A DNA stretch of 64,000 bases from Plumapathes pennacea (GCA_964036295.1 OZ038463.1:16665069-16729068); one strand, 5' to 3'; counted from the stretch's first letter, positions 44,757 through 56,716 are shown. The notes: a model not told the origin generated them from the letters alone. Translations and numbers: made by a program.

Positions 44757-44880
44757 ATAATCAAGATATAGGCCGCGCTCTGATTGGTTAAAAAACTTGC
44801 TTTGTCAGAGTATAAAGCACGCTCCTCCGTGCTTTATAATATTTAATGCACGCTACGTCATTCTGTCAAAGAAAACTAAC
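44757..44880. repeat. CCAAT-motif palindrome
   Basis: GCGCTCTGATTGGTTAAAAA is followed by a palindrome 44802-44874 (CTTTGTCAGAGTATAAAGCA / its complement). The layout matches 21690-21788 and the start of the 48.0-49.1 kb region. Confidence 0.6.
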
Positions 44881-45184
44881 TGATAAGCTAAAAACTCACG
44901 TGCTGTTCTAGGTTTTAAACACAAAACCGCGCTATAAAAGGCCCTTGCCAGGCTTAGCAGTCAGTCAGTTGTCAGTCAACAGCGACCAAGACAAGAGCAA
45001 AAGTCAAACATTTTAATACCTTTTTTCTTGCGTATCTGAATACCACGCAAAACATAACGATGTTATCTCACAAATATTTATCAATTAACAAAACATTCAT
45101 TTTGAGTTCATTTTAAGCAAAAGCTAGGCTAAATTTCGAAACAAAATTATGTATGTCACAATCACATCAGTCAGGGTAGTTTAA

Positions 45185-45882
45185 AGGGGCTCGGTCATGA
45201 GCTGTGATGCGCGGTAGCTCAGCTCTCAAAACTTGAAAACGTGAGGCTAACGTTTTCAAGTTTGATTAATGGCGGATGAAGCGAAGCGAAGCTCTAGCAT
45301 AACAAAGTACAAATTACGCCACGTCGTCTGTCTTAAATCTGAGATACATTATCAGGAAGGAAAAGTAAAGTTCAGTCGGTGGAAATCGAGCAGTCGCCAA
45401 GGCAAATCCAAGTTTTACCGAAATGTTTTGCTCGTCATGCAAGGGCGCTGCAATGGAAATGATAATTTTCCCAAGTTGCACGAGGACTGCTCTTTGTTTC
45501 GAAATCATTGAAGACGGCAAGTTATGCTAGCCATATCCTTGTGTGTATTATTGATTCGATCACTTGAAAAAAAATATAGAAGCCTGCTGTTCTTGTTTAT
45601 GCTATGGGCTATTCTCAGCAGAATCGGAATTTAATCGCTTAGTCAGACGACTTCTTTTTTCTTTCAAGATTTATAATTCGTCGGGCTGGAAAGCTGCCTA
45701 TTCGATAAATATGCTGCGATTTGAGCGCCGCAGAAGCGAACCCTTCAGGTTTTGCTTTGATTTTGGGAGAATTTTAACCTGTTTTGAGGTTCACATACAA
45801 AGCAAATTGAATTAGCCGTTGAAGCTCAATGCGCGCTGTGTTATTTTAAAAAGACGCATGCGCAACTCATGACCGAGCCCCT
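45185..45882. mobile_element. 698-bp TTAA-target MITE
   Basis: Ends AGGGGCTCGGTCATGAG and its perfect complement, flanked by TTAA on both sides (45181-45184, 45883-45886). The body is distantly similar to the Arg/Glu-ORF repeat: it shares TCAGTCGGTGGAAATCGAGC and the GCTTTGATTTTGGGAGAA stretch. TTAA targets fit Kolobok or piggyBac elements. Confidence 0.75.
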
Positions 45883-45888
45883 TTAAGC

Positions 45889-46330
45889 TTGAATGCTTCA
45901 ACAAGGAAGGAGAGGGCAAATCATTCAGTTGAAGAAGATTAGCCGCGAGCAATCACTGAACGTGAACGGCGAACACAGACGAGCAGACGTGTTTATAGTG
46001 TAGTTGAAAAGTTGAAGCGAAACTGTTCTTAGCAGTTCGGACAGCCGAGCCGTTTAGGAGAGTCTGTCTTTTTCATTGCTGTTAGCATTCCAACAATTTT
46101 GATGACTAAGGACGGTTTTTGTCAAATTGGAGAAATTCTATGTTATAAAACAAGTAGAACAGCTTCACTGCCGTGCTCCGTTCAGAAATAAAGCACTTAG
46201 CAAATGCAGAGAGCACTCCAAGAAGTAAGCTCGCGTTTCTCCCTACACTTCTTTTTAGTGCTCTCGTCACTTGCTGCGTACTTTATTTCTGAATGGAGCA
46301 CGCTTGAGGTTGTTCTATTTGTTAATAAAT
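45889..46330. repeat. Deleted copy of the 22.4-23.15 kb repeat
   Basis: Starts GCTTGAATGCTTCAACAAGG and ends with the palindrome 46147-46324, whose arms match 22962-23150. It begins just past the target site of the preceding MITE. Confidence 0.6.
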
Positions 46331-46370
46331 TATAATTATTAATTAGAGCTTTCAGTAATCTATAAAAGTA

Positions 46371-46741
46371 CAGAGGGACTTCCTGAGCGACCACCTCCCT
46401 TGCGACTGCTTACCCAATATCCGATTGGTCCCTCAATCAAAATTCTATTAATGAAAGTTCTCGTAAGCGACCGCGGCCAGGCTCACCGTTTGAGCTTTTC
46501 TATTGCTTTTTACCTCAGTTAAGCGACCACTTTATGCTCCCAAAGAGCAATTTTCTGAAACCGTACCGGACAAAACACTAACATGTGTAATATAACGTGG
46601 TCTTATTCACTAACTAAAACGGCATTACTTGACCTGGTTGTGGCTCAGAGCTTACCTCACTTAGGCCTTCCATGATGAGAAATTCCGTAAGCGACCATTT
46701 AATGCCGAACAAAGGGTGGTCGTTTACGGGAGGTTCCTTTG
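46371..46741. mobile_element. TA-target MITE (pogo/mariner-like ends)
   Basis: The left end CAGAGGGACTTCCTGAGCGA and right end (reversed) CAAAGGAACCTCCCGTAAAC both continue into CGACCACC; TA flanks each side (46369-46370, 46742-46743). The right end lies 8 bp before gene B exon 4. The TIR style is typical of Tc1/mariner-pogo MITEs (inference). Confidence 0.75.
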
Positions 46742-46751
46742 TATCTTGCAG

Positions 46752-47452
46752 GTCTTGTGAAATACAGTCGTCACAAGTCCTCCTCTTGCTGAAAAACGAG
46801 CTGGAGATTACCATCCAAGCCTCCACAGGCCAAATATTTCCTGTGACTGTGCACCCGGGTCGAGCTAAAGTTAAGGACGTCATGGAAAAGATAAAGCATC
46901 ACGCTGATGTGCCTGTTGAAGACCAGAATCTGTATCATGGAGAAACTTGCTTATCTGACAGGCCGTGGAAACCTCTTCCTGAAGCCCTGATTCTGATGGA
47001 AGACCCCGTACTAGCTGTAGATATCCCAGAATACCTAAACATTAGCGTGAGACTCACAGAAGGGGAAGTGATTCCAATCAAGATAGACAAGTTAAAGACT
47101 TTGGTGGATCTACAAAGCAAGGTTCCCGCATGTGCTACCGCTGGAATAAAGATGCCAGTGTGGTTCATTCATGAGGGAAGAAAGTTAAACCCTCTCGAAG
47201 ACAGTGGGAGTCTAGCGAGTTATGGCCTGGAATCGGGTTCTGTCCTGGATGTGAAATTTGAAGTTGTCTTGATCTCTGTAACAGTTAGACTGCCAGATGG
47301 AATCGAGGCTAAACCGGTAGTGGATCCAAATGGAACGCTGAAAGATTTGATGCAGAAAGTTTCATTTCATAGAAATGATGAGCTCAGAAAAATGGAGCTT
47401 ACACTGGATGGCTGCATCCTACAATTGAAAAAACGTACTACCTCCTTGGAAG
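46752..47452 (+). CDS. Gene B exon 4
   Basis: 701 nt, the same as gene A, with the acceptor TCTTGCAG directly after a MITE. Ubl 2 and Ubl 3 are strongly conserved; the end of Ubl 4 is more diverged (FHRNDELRKMELTLDG against FHGGEELGEMEYILNG). Confidence 0.75.
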
Positions 47453-47608
47453 GTGACTGAATTATTGTTTTACTTCCTGTTGTTCGAAGTGATTAACATT
47501 AAGTAAGGTGATTTATTTAAGTAAGTTTCGTGTTGGAGGTAAAATTGGGAAACGTGCAATAGTATTTTCGCCCGTGTTTAGACCTTGTTTTGTTGCTCTA
47601 AATTACAG

Positions 47609-47718
47609 AGTATGGCGTGAAAGACGGATCTATCTTGGAAATCACGAGGAAAAGAAGCCATTCTAATAAGCCTCTCTCAGAACCTAAAAGGTATTTCAAA
47701 CAAGAGACATATAAATAG
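47609..47718 (+). CDS. Gene B terminal exon (read-through form)
   Basis: The acceptor is AAATTACAG. It encodes YGVKDGSILEITRKRSHSNK and PLSEPKRYFKQETYK then TAG at 47716-47718. A GTATTT donor after 47688 is possible but would be in phase 2, which does not fit the downstream phase-1 cassettes, so I prefer termination here. Confidence 0.5.
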
Positions 47719-47999
47719 AACACTTGAGATTGCATCGACTTTACTGCCGCAACAGTCAATCCAGGTTTTTTTTTACTTCATTGTTAACTAATCGATGTAA
47801 CAAACAGACCCACATCTTAAACGTTACTGTTTCCGTTTGCCCTAAACTCGTTTAACGAACTTTCCCATGTGTAAATCTATTAATCTATGGTAATCATCCT
47901 TCTGACACACTCTGACCGTACTGGGAGAATATCGGTCCGAAGTCTTGACCGTACGGAACCGAGCCGCTTTGGCATTAAGGAGAATCTACTACACTATAA

Positions 48000-48920
48000 C
48001 TGAATTTATAAAATAACCATGATACTACGCGCGCTCTGATTGGTTAAAAAACCATTCTATAAATAAGTACAAAGACATGGAAATGACGAATTCTGAAATA
48101 AAAAGACTGCGAGTCGTCCCCTACTTCAAAGATTCATGTGTTACAAAACTGCAGTGGGCTATTAGAGCAAATAGTGAAGCCGAAGCCGTGTGCAAATCAT
48201 GTGCAATTAGTGAAGCAGCGTGAAGAAAAGTTGTCTGAATATTGCATGAAATTTAATTCGGAAACCGTGAGACAGAAAGCCAACAATTACATAGTCAAAG
48301 AACATTCTCTAAAGTTTCTAACCTTTATACCTTCGTCTCCTGTGGCTCGTAGCTAGTAACTAGATGGCTTAGATCACCGGAGTTTCACACGAATAATTGT
48401 AGGTTTATGGTGATGAAGGCACAAACAGTCTTCGCTAATAAGTCTGTCTCGGCTGTCGGCTCGGTGGCACAAAAGCCGTTGAGTCAATTCAATGGAGTTG
48501 ACTGTTGTCCGGCAGAGTTCAAGTAATGCTCAAGTAAAGCAAACAAATGTACAAACTACCTTCTTCGGCAGGATAGTGTTGTTGTGCAGACATGTTTACA
48601 TCGAGTGACACCGTTGTCCTGAAAGTTGAAACCTGACGGCTCAAAACATTCTCGCCGGTTCTTTTGAATTCTTGACAAACAGCGGTACTAATATCCGACA
48701 CATTTCTTGTGAAATTCATCTTCATTTAGCAGCCTGTCAACTTTTTCAAGTGAACGCGAGTGGTGTTCCGTTTTCATTCATGGACTGACTTGAGCGAAGT
48801 GCCGTGAAACAGACTTTCCGATTGGACGAGCGTGCGTTTTGACGGTTTTCGGGAGAATCTTGAACTTGATCATTTTCAATATAAAGTTCTATCAGGTAAT
48901 AAAAGCTTCGTTATTTTATA
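48000..48920. other. Repeat body before palindrome, no gene assigned
   Basis: Begins with GCGCTCTGATTGGTTAAAAA. A minus-strand frame 48519-48725 starts at a good ATG (MKMNFTRNVSDISTAV) and runs into a possible donor near 48558; a plus-strand frame lies at 48138-48356. Neither resembles a known family. Confidence 0.3.
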
Positions 48921-48921
48921 A

Positions 48922-49112
48922 AAGCAATATGACACTCGTTTCCATGTCTTTGTACTCTTATATAAACACTTGGGATGTTGTGAGAACACTCGAAAAAGTT
49001 CAAAATCACTCGCCGAAGCGGCTCGTGATTTTGAACTTTTTCGAATGTTCTCCCAACATCCCGCGTGTTTATATAAGAGTACAAAGACATGGAAACTCGT
49101 GTTATATTGCTT
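48922..49112. repeat. 191-bp near-perfect palindrome
   Basis: Arms of about 93 bp: AAGCAATATGACACTCGTTT, CCATGTCTTTGTACTC, TTATATAAACAC, TCGAAAAAGTTCAAAATCAC; tip CTCGCCGAAGCGGCTCG. It has the longest, cleanest arms of the short palindromes here. Confidence 0.75.
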
Positions 49113-52100
49113 AAATAATATATGGATTGGACATAATTTGCACATACTGTGTTATTGTTGCTCTTCATAATCGCGGATGCCACGTCCCACTGTGCCGCTT
49201 TCTCGGAAGGCTCAGGGTTTTGTACGCGTGCATTGCAAGCGATACGAAAGGTTTGATAAGCACGAGTGTAGTGTACACAACAAATCAAGTAATTCACAAC
49301 TACACCGACCAATCAGCATGTAAAATTTATCGATCACTAATTTTATGTCTATACTTCAACCAATCAGATAGCGCTTTCCATTTCTCAACTTTAAAAACAT
49401 ATGTTGTAATTTTTGAGGAGGTCGAGCCCCTTTTAACACTTGAATGCGATAGCGACGAGCAAGTTATAGCAGTTGGAGGAAATTTCACTCGCTCGGTCGA
49501 TGGATTGTGAACCGTTTTGTTAATTCCACTGATCCATGCATAAAGCTTGCGCAGGAAGGTAAACAAATCAAATCGCACGAATCCCCTTGATAGGGTTTAC
49601 TATGTGGAAACGCACAAAGGAGTCCTTTTTCAAGCCTCAGGTGTAAGAAAGGGTACAGAAATTAAACTTACGCATATTCTAGACGTCTTCTTGTTTAAAG
49701 GCATAAAAAGGGACACATTTTTACTAGAGGTATTTGAAAGGGTCCTCATTTTGACCCCAGGGTGGGTAAGGGTGGAGCTTTCCCGCACAAAAAAAAATAT
49801 TTTGAAAGTGCGCCCACTTGGAGACATACATCGCTTTTACTCATTCAGGCTTTAACTGAAAGCCTCCAGATGCTTTTTAAGGTCGCTCTGGAACTTTTCT
49901 TCTTTAAACTGAAATTAGTTTGCAAGCCAGAGGTGAAAGCATTATAATGCAGGGACATTTTTTAGTTCTGTGAATTTGCGCTGGAATTGTGTGCACGAAA
50001 TTATTTCTCTTTCGTCTTCGGTCAAAACGGAGAAAGATATAAATAAATAATATGGTTAAAATTGAGCTTCGAGCAAACCGAGTCCAGGAAGCCTAAAGTT
50101 AGCAATAGAAAGGAGAATTAAGCAAGTGGAGAGATGCCTAATTTTCTTGAAAAACCCTTTGTCTTGTTGATGTATCCGGCCTGTTGATGATGATTATTTC
50201 CTTTTATACCTTTACAGGCGGATTTTTCGGCCCCGTTCAAGTAAGTAATATATAATTGCTTTTCTTACTACGAGTTTGCATGATAATTTATGTTCTACTG
50301 TCTACCATGCATCACGACAGACCTACGGAAAGACAGACAGAAATAAATTTATTAGTGAAAACAATAATTATTAACAATCCTAATTATAAATACTGCAATC
50401 CAAAGTTTGCTTACAGTTAGAAATTCAGTAACAGATGTTGCACAGGGAAATGATCTTCTACAGCTAAGCAACTTAAACGCAAGGCGCACCGACCAGCACC
50501 GAATTTTTGAGGGAAACAACATGCCGCGAAGGTGCGTTGCACTCAGGTCCTTTAACGGCAGCGAGTCCTCCTTCAAAAAATGTTGACATGTTATATACGG
50601 TTCAAAAGCTTGTGAAATTATGAATCTCATGAAAAGCAACGCGAATTCTCTACGTTTTTACCTTTTGTTATTTACTAGCACGCCGCGAACAAATCCAACA
50701 TGGCCGTCAGGTCACCAAAACTGTCCACTTCACTTTCACTCAGCGATAAGACCTGATGAAGAAATCTTCTCCTTCGATTTTTTCATCCTCTAAATCACTA
50801 CTATCTCTCACAACCAGCTTTAAAACGTGTTCGGTGTTCAAATAATTCGTCACCATGATTTCACACCAACGTAAACAATCACACAAGCGAAGAAACCAGA
50901 GAAAAAATTGACCACTTCTGCCGCCAAAGATGGCCGAATCCTTGTTTGATGGGCATGAACAAGATTCTGAGTACTGCAGCTTTGTTGTTTTTTGCAGAGT
51001 TCACCAGGGAAATTAGGTAATATTTACTTCAACAAATCACTCGTTATAGCCCGATAAATCCAAATAAATGTAAATTTTCATTCGAGTGGCCTCAACAAAC
51101 ACCGCACGTGTTGAGCACATGACATTGCGCATTTGCACATAGCCGCGTTTAACTGGCTATCAGCTGTCACATGACTGAATCCGGACATCCGATTAACAAA
51201 CATCCAGCAATCGGACCCACAGGTCAAGAATAGTTTTGCTGCCTCCTGACGTCGGCAACAACTAAATATAAAACAACGGACAACTAACAAGAGAGCTCTC
51301 GCATTTTTCTGTATTGTTTAGAGATAAAATTGGATGATTCGGAAGATAAATTTAGGATTAATTTGGGAAAGAACTTTTGTTTGCAAACGTGAGAAGTAGA
51401 AATGATACTTAAATTAAGTGTACGTTTAATCTCCACCGCTAATTGTGCTTATTACCCTTTTGAATGCTTAACGTATTTAATACAAGAACACTCGTTCACA
51501 CTTACAGTTTCAAAAGGAAAAGGCAAGAACCAGTCCAGAACGACTCAACAGGAGCCAACTAGCTAGTCTAGGTGCGAAAGTAGCACAAAGAATCGGAAGA
51601 GTAAAGAAATCACAATATCACTGATTGATCAATTGGACAACTTTCTGCATACATAATGTAAATTCGGAATCCTTTGCTCCGGCTGGCAGATATTGGACCT
51701 CAAATAATCATCGACGTTTCAAGAGCTAACTCAAGTTTTATTCAGCAAAAACAAACTAAGAACTCAGCTGAAAGTCTGAAGTATGATCTCTGATCCAGAA
51801 AGGTTACTCTTTGAGATAGTGAATCTGAAACGGAATTCATGAATAAAGACACGTAGCTCAGTCCTACACCTGTCTGGCGGTACCAAATAGTGATTAGCAT
51901 TTTTATCAGTGCTACTACGATCAAATTGGTCAATACTTATTGTTTCTGCCAAATCGGTAGTTAACATCCTAAATTAAAAGATGACCAAAATGATTTGTCA
52001 TACGATGAAGGAAAGTGAGCTTTTTCTGCGTGCGAAATCTCTGTATCTCCCCGCCGCCATATTCTGCGATCTGGTTACCAACAGTCAGTTGTGACGTCAT

Positions 52101-52400
52101 TTTTTCAAGTCGCTGCTACTTACATGGTTAATTTGTCGTACAAAAAGCGATATTTTTACTGGATAAAATACTAACGGTATTCCCTTTGAACTTTAGTAAC
52201 AGAAAGCTAATAAACCCCATTCACGAATTTGTGATTCGCCTTCCGCGAGTACCCCATAACACATATGCAGCGCCGTAACAGCCTGAAGAGAACTGTCTTC
52301 TATATACTATTAAAAAATTTACGTTTACAAGTCGCCTATAAACGGTGTTCAAAATAGCTACACAATTAATACGATCGGATAAAATGAAGTCATTACCTTG
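49113..52400. other. No gene recognised
   Basis: Several minus-strand ATGs sit in GC-richer patches (50870-50940 and 52058, the latter reading MAAGRYRDFARRKSS), which could be first exons, but there is no family match. Two ACCAATCAG motifs lie at 49306 and 49360. A possible micro-exon at 50218-50240 is listed under findings. Confidence 0.35.
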
Positions 52401-52654
52401 CAGAAATCCCAAAATTAACTGTGTCGGGATTTTATAATTCTATTGGGCATTTTTTGCGCTGATTACAAATTAGCATTTTTATGAAAGGCCAATTAACTCT
52501 TATACTGTGCTCTATTTGGCCACCCAGAGAAAAACGAGAGAAGACTCTTGCTTTGAAAAAAAAAAAAAAAAAAAAAAAACTTTTCCATTTCCAGGATAAC
52601 TACGGCAATAAAACAATTAGGTTTAATCTACTATGAGTGCAACATGCGTAAATA

Positions 52655-53720
52655 GTTTCTTAACAATAACACGTGTATTTGAACTTTGTTTACACCTTTT
52701 TACTGTGCACTGAATTGTGCATCAGAAGAAAAATCACGACGGCGGGAGATTGCAACTGATAGAAAGAAGCTGATGATTTGGAGAAAAATTAAAACGAAGC
52801 AATGCAGCAAGAAATAACAACAAAAGTGACAAGTAACACACTTGGAGTAACACTTGCAGGAAAAGCGGTCAAAACTCTAACGATCAATATTCCTCTACTT
52901 TCCCCTGTCATTCTGTTGTTACCAAGGCCTTCGTCAGGACAAGCGGCAAGGTACCTTTTTTTCTTAATAACCGCAACTGTTCCAATCCCGGCTGCGTCTT
53001 CTGTTCTTCCCATATAAAAAGCAAATTTGGCGCTCCTCGCTTGTCAACGAGCTTTTTTTTTTTCTTTCGTGAGACTGTTAACAAGATGGTATAGCCAGTA
53101 AGACTAAGGTGGTTGCTATAAAATGTATAAATTCCAACCATGCCAGAAAAGACACAGATACACATTAACCCTACATGATATCTAATTGCTCAGTATTTTT
53201 ATCACGTGTTTAAACCTGTCTTGGAAACTAGTTCTTGTAGAATGATGTGGAATAACCAATTCAGATTTGGTCGCAAAGACCGAGAGCTCGCTTTTTTCCT
53301 TCCTGTCTTCCTGCAAAAGCCGAATTCCACTGCAGTATGTCTCACGATTTACGTCATGCTCGTGCTTGTTTCTCTTCATTTCTGAAGACGAGCTTGGTGA
53401 CTTCCTGTGAGACTGTTAACAAGATGATGACTGTATGGATAAGGGGCTTTCGGTAAAATGTATAAAATAACTAATTACCATCATCGGAAAGACACAACTT
53501 ACAGATTGAACCCCACTTGATATATAATAGCTCTGCATTTTGTTGCCTGTCTTGGGAACCAGTTCTTGTAGAATGATGTTGAATAACAAATCCACAAAAT
53601 ACCGTTTCTAGTTTTTATATTAATCCCATGTGTGCTGCTGTGTGTTCTGTGTTCTGTGTGATTCAACAAAAAAAAAGGATTACCGGCAGGCGCCTCAAAC
53701 CTTACAAAATGTTGCGTGGC
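52655..53720 (+). repeat. 1.06-kb segment, tandem copy A
   Basis: Nearly identical to 54889-55947, about 2.23 kb apart. Shared landmarks: AAAACTCTAACGATCAATAT, AAGGCCTTCGTCAGGACAAG and GAGCTCGCTTTTTTCCTTCC. It derives from the gene A tail-intron sequence. Confidence 0.75.
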
Positions 53721-53721
53721 C
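53668..53721 (+). pseudogene. Decayed cassette 6 copy: donor kept, acceptor lost
   Basis: GATTACCGGCAGGCGCCTC corresponds to the body of 11779-11841 and the donor GTAAGT at 53722 is intact, but the TATAG acceptor has become GTGTGATTC. Confidence 0.5.
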
Positions 53722-53789
53722 GTAAGTACCCGTTGCTTTCGTTTTGTGTTCTCCCAACAAAGCACAATTCAGCTTTAAACCATCCCATT

Positions 53790-53821
53790 TGCCGCAATGT
53801 CACTTTTAGGGCCATCCCCTG
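53790..53821 (+). pseudogene. Duplicated exon 5 end with donor
   Basis: GTCACTTTTAGGGCCATCCC and CTG then GTAAGC match the 3' end of gene A exon 5 and its donor, but the coding part upstream is absent. Confidence 0.5.
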
Positions 53822-54065
53822 GTAAGCTTCATAATTCTACTATTAGAAACGGCAGCATTTATAGCTCCTACTGTCGTCTTCCCCACCCCTCCCCCTGTGA
53901 AGAAGCCGAAGTTGCAGCTGCTCGCTTGTCCCACGATTACGTCATACTCGTACTTCTTCTCTTCATTTCTTAAGGTGATTTTTGTTTTTTTTCGACTTAC
54001 AGCACTCGTAAGACGTATTTTTCCTATTTAACATATATCAGGTAAACCGTTGATATCGAATACAG

Positions 54066-54098
54066 AGCAGCGTTGTACGTCAAACAGGGAAGGTGATG
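54066..54098 (+). CDS. Orphan tail cassette (33 nt)
   Basis: Acceptor AATACAG, donor GTAAGG, phase 1. It would encode EQRCTSNREGDG, and its intron matches the one after 9648. There is no proven parent transcript; it may belong to an extended gene B or be a relic. Confidence 0.4.
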
Positions 54099-54547
54099 GT
54101 AAGGAGTGTGCTTTTGTGTGTAACTAGCTTCCTGCCAATAACCAAGCTCAGTGTTTGTACTTTGCCACAATTCTTTACTGTACATTGAACTTGTGCAAAC
54201 TTATGAATTATGTCCAAACTATTTAATTGAAATTTAACATTTATATCATGTGTTATATAAATATGGTGTTCAAAATAACTACACAATCAAAACGATCGGG
54301 TAAAATGACGTCTTCACAACCTTCTGGTTACGAATTAGCATTTTCATGAGAGAAAATTCAGTAACTCTTATACTGTGCTCTATCTGGCCACCCAGAGAAA
54401 ACAACAGAATGCTCTTGTTTTAAAATTAGATTTTCATTTTTAGAATAACTACGCCAATAAACAATTGCATTGGGTTTAATCTACTATGCAGAATTATGGA
54501 CACTATTTTTTATCAAACTTTGGTATAGTTTTTCATTTGTTTGACAG

Positions 54548-54565
54548 AAGATTACGAGGTTCCAG
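54548..54565 (+). pseudogene. Decayed EDYEV cassette with AT donor
   Basis: TTTGACAG then codons for EDYEVP, followed by ATAAGCAG where GTAAGCAG is expected. One base has destroyed the donor. Confidence 0.5.
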
Positions 54566-54812
54566 ATAAGCAGTACTTGTGTGTAAAAATCGTTAACTCT
54601 TATATTGTGCTCCATTTAGCCATCCAGAGAAAAACAACTGAAGGCTCGTGTTTTGAAAATTACTTCTTCATTTTTAGAATAACTACGGCAATAGAAAAGT
54701 TGGGTTTAATCTACTATGGGTGCTGAATTATATTACATTAACTAGCGGCAACTCCATGCAAACGCTTTTATCAAGCTTTGGTACTTATATAGTTTGCATT
54801 TGTTTGAAAAAC

Positions 54813-54863
54813 GAGTATGACGAAATGTATTTCGGCTTCCAACGGGCAACTGCCTTAATTGGA
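54813..54863 (+). pseudogene. Decayed long cassette (DEYDEMYFGF)
   Basis: After TTTGAAAA (acceptor CAG lost) the frame reads DEYDEMYFGFQRATALIG in phase 1, then GAAAGCAG where GTAAGCAG is expected. Both splice sites are broken, yet the reading frame is clean. Confidence 0.4.
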
Positions 54864-54888
54864 AAGCAGTGCTTGCGTGTACATACCG

Positions 54889-55947
54889 TTTTTCTTACCC
54901 ATAACACGTGTATTTGAACTTTGTTTACACATTTTTACTGTGCATTGAAGTTATGCATTAGAAGAACAATCACGACGGCGGCAACTGCAACTGATAGAAA
55001 GGAACTGATAACTTGGAAAAAATATTAAAAAGAAGCAATACAGCAAGTAATATCAACAAACGTGAAAAGTAACACACTTGGAGTAACACTTGCAGGGGAA
55101 GCGGTGAAAACTCTAACGATCAATATTCCTCTACTTTCCCCTGTCATTCTGTTGTTACCAAGGCCTTCGTCAGGACAAGCGGCAAGGTACCCTAATTTTT
55201 TTCTTAATAACCGCAACTTTTCCGATCCCGGCTGTCTTCTGTTCTGCCCATACAAAAAGCAAATTTGGCCGCACTGCTCGCTTGTCAACGAGCTTTTTTT
55301 TTCTTTCGTAGGACTGTTAACAAGATGGTATAGCCAGTAAGACTAAGAGGGTTGCTATAAAATGTATAAATTCCAACCATGCCAGAAAAGACACAGATAC
55401 ACATTAACCCTACATGATATCTAATTGCTCAGTATTTTTATCACGTGTTTAAACCTGTCTTGGAAACTAGTTCTTGTAGAATGATGTGGAATAACCAATT
55501 CAGATTTGGTCGCAAAGACCGAGAGCTCGCTTTTTTCCTTCCTGTCTTCCTGCAAAAGCCGAATTCCACTGCGGTATGTCTCACGATTTACGTCATGCTC
55601 GTGCTTGTTTCTCTTCATTTCTGAAGACGAGCTTGGTGACTTCCTGTGAGACTGTTAACAAGATGATGACTGTATGGATAAGGGGCTTTCGGTAAAATGT
55701 ATAAAATAACTAATTACCATCATCGGAAAAACACAACTTACAGATTGAGCCCTACTTGATATATAATAGCTCTGTATTTTGTTGCCTGTCTTGGGAACCA
55801 GTTCTTGTAGAATGATGTGGAATAACAAATCCACAAAATACCGTTTCTAGTTTTTATATTAATCCCATGTGTGCTGCTATGTGTTCTTTATAGATTCAAC
55901 AAAAAAAAAGGATTACCGGCGGGCGCCTCAAACCTTACAAAATGTTG
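54889..55947 (+). repeat. 1.06-kb segment, tandem copy B
   Basis: See copy A. It ends inside a decayed copy of cassette 6. Confidence 0.75.
55894..55946 (+). pseudogene. Decayed cassette 6 copy: acceptor kept, donor lost
   Basis: TTTATAG acceptor is intact and the body reads DSTKKKDYRRAPQTLQNVAC, but the GTAAGT donor is replaced by unrelated sequence at the end of the 1.06-kb duplication. Confidence 0.45.
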
Positions 55948-56716
55948 CATGCCAAACAATTGTCCTCTTAAGAATAACATTTGCCTCGACACGGCTGAGT
56001 GCACCTCACGCATGCGTATAATGAAATTTTGGCAGTTGTTAGTCGTGGTCACACTACACACTTTTCCCCAGGGAAATACGATTTGCCGCGAGGGTGAAAT
56101 GTGAAAAAAAAAAAAAAATCCCAAGAGAAAGTGGTTGTTTACCATTCGAAAGAAAGTTCCGGTTTGTCGCTCGGGAAAAACGGGACTACCTTCTCAAACG
56201 ATCTGTTCATTCTGAAAAATTTCTGGTAAATCAAACCGAAAACCGTTTTCTTTGAATGGTAAACAACCAGTATCTCGGGTTTCATTTTCCCAGGTAATGA
56301 AAGTCACACCGGTCACACCGTAATCAGATTGACCTCGGGGTGTCGCTTTGTTTCCCACGAGTATATGCAATAACATGTCCGATAATCAACGTGAAGAGTT
56401 TACTTCTTATTTGCTTTTACTTTTTGTCACTTTATTTAAACAAGCAAGGCGATCAAGAACACTGCTATTGCACTGTTCGATTGCTCGGAGACGTCGACGA
56501 AGACAACAAGCGGGATTATTTCGATTTATGACCATTTTGGCTTGGCAAGTAGGGCACCGGTCCACGCGAATCCACCGCATAAATCACCACTACCAGGAGT
56601 AATCCGTAAAGAAGCCAGAATATCTTACTTGTTAATGCCAATAGTCTGTTCACTATAAGCATTCTTCCCGCCTTCTCTTTTCGACTTTTTGTCGCCGTTC
56701 GGCCTTGCTTCCACAG

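Larger units (their letters stand above)
35475..47718 (+). pseudogene. Gene B: duplicated poly-Ubl gene with nonsense codon
   Basis: Exons 35475-35709, 39260-39493, 43828-44209, 46752-47452 and 47609-47718 (TAG) join in frame to 554 codons including the stop. They cover the acidic leader, the IERP beta domain and four Ubl domains, but not the tail exons. A TGA at 39400-39402 in exon 2 replaces a Gly codon of gene A, so the full-length protein cannot be made from this sequence. Exons 3 and 4 stay open and well conserved. Introns 1-3 are 3.5, 4.3 and 2.5 kb against 0.5, 1.0 and 0.6 kb in gene A, mostly through inserted repeats. Skipping the symmetric exon 2 would restore the frame, so a shorter product is possible. 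A sequencing error or allele is the other explanation. Confidence 0.7.

Noticed and set aside
45269..45511. Open frame inside the TTAA MITE as a transposase
   Set aside because: 80 codons with no catalytic motif; the element is too short and looks non-autonomous.
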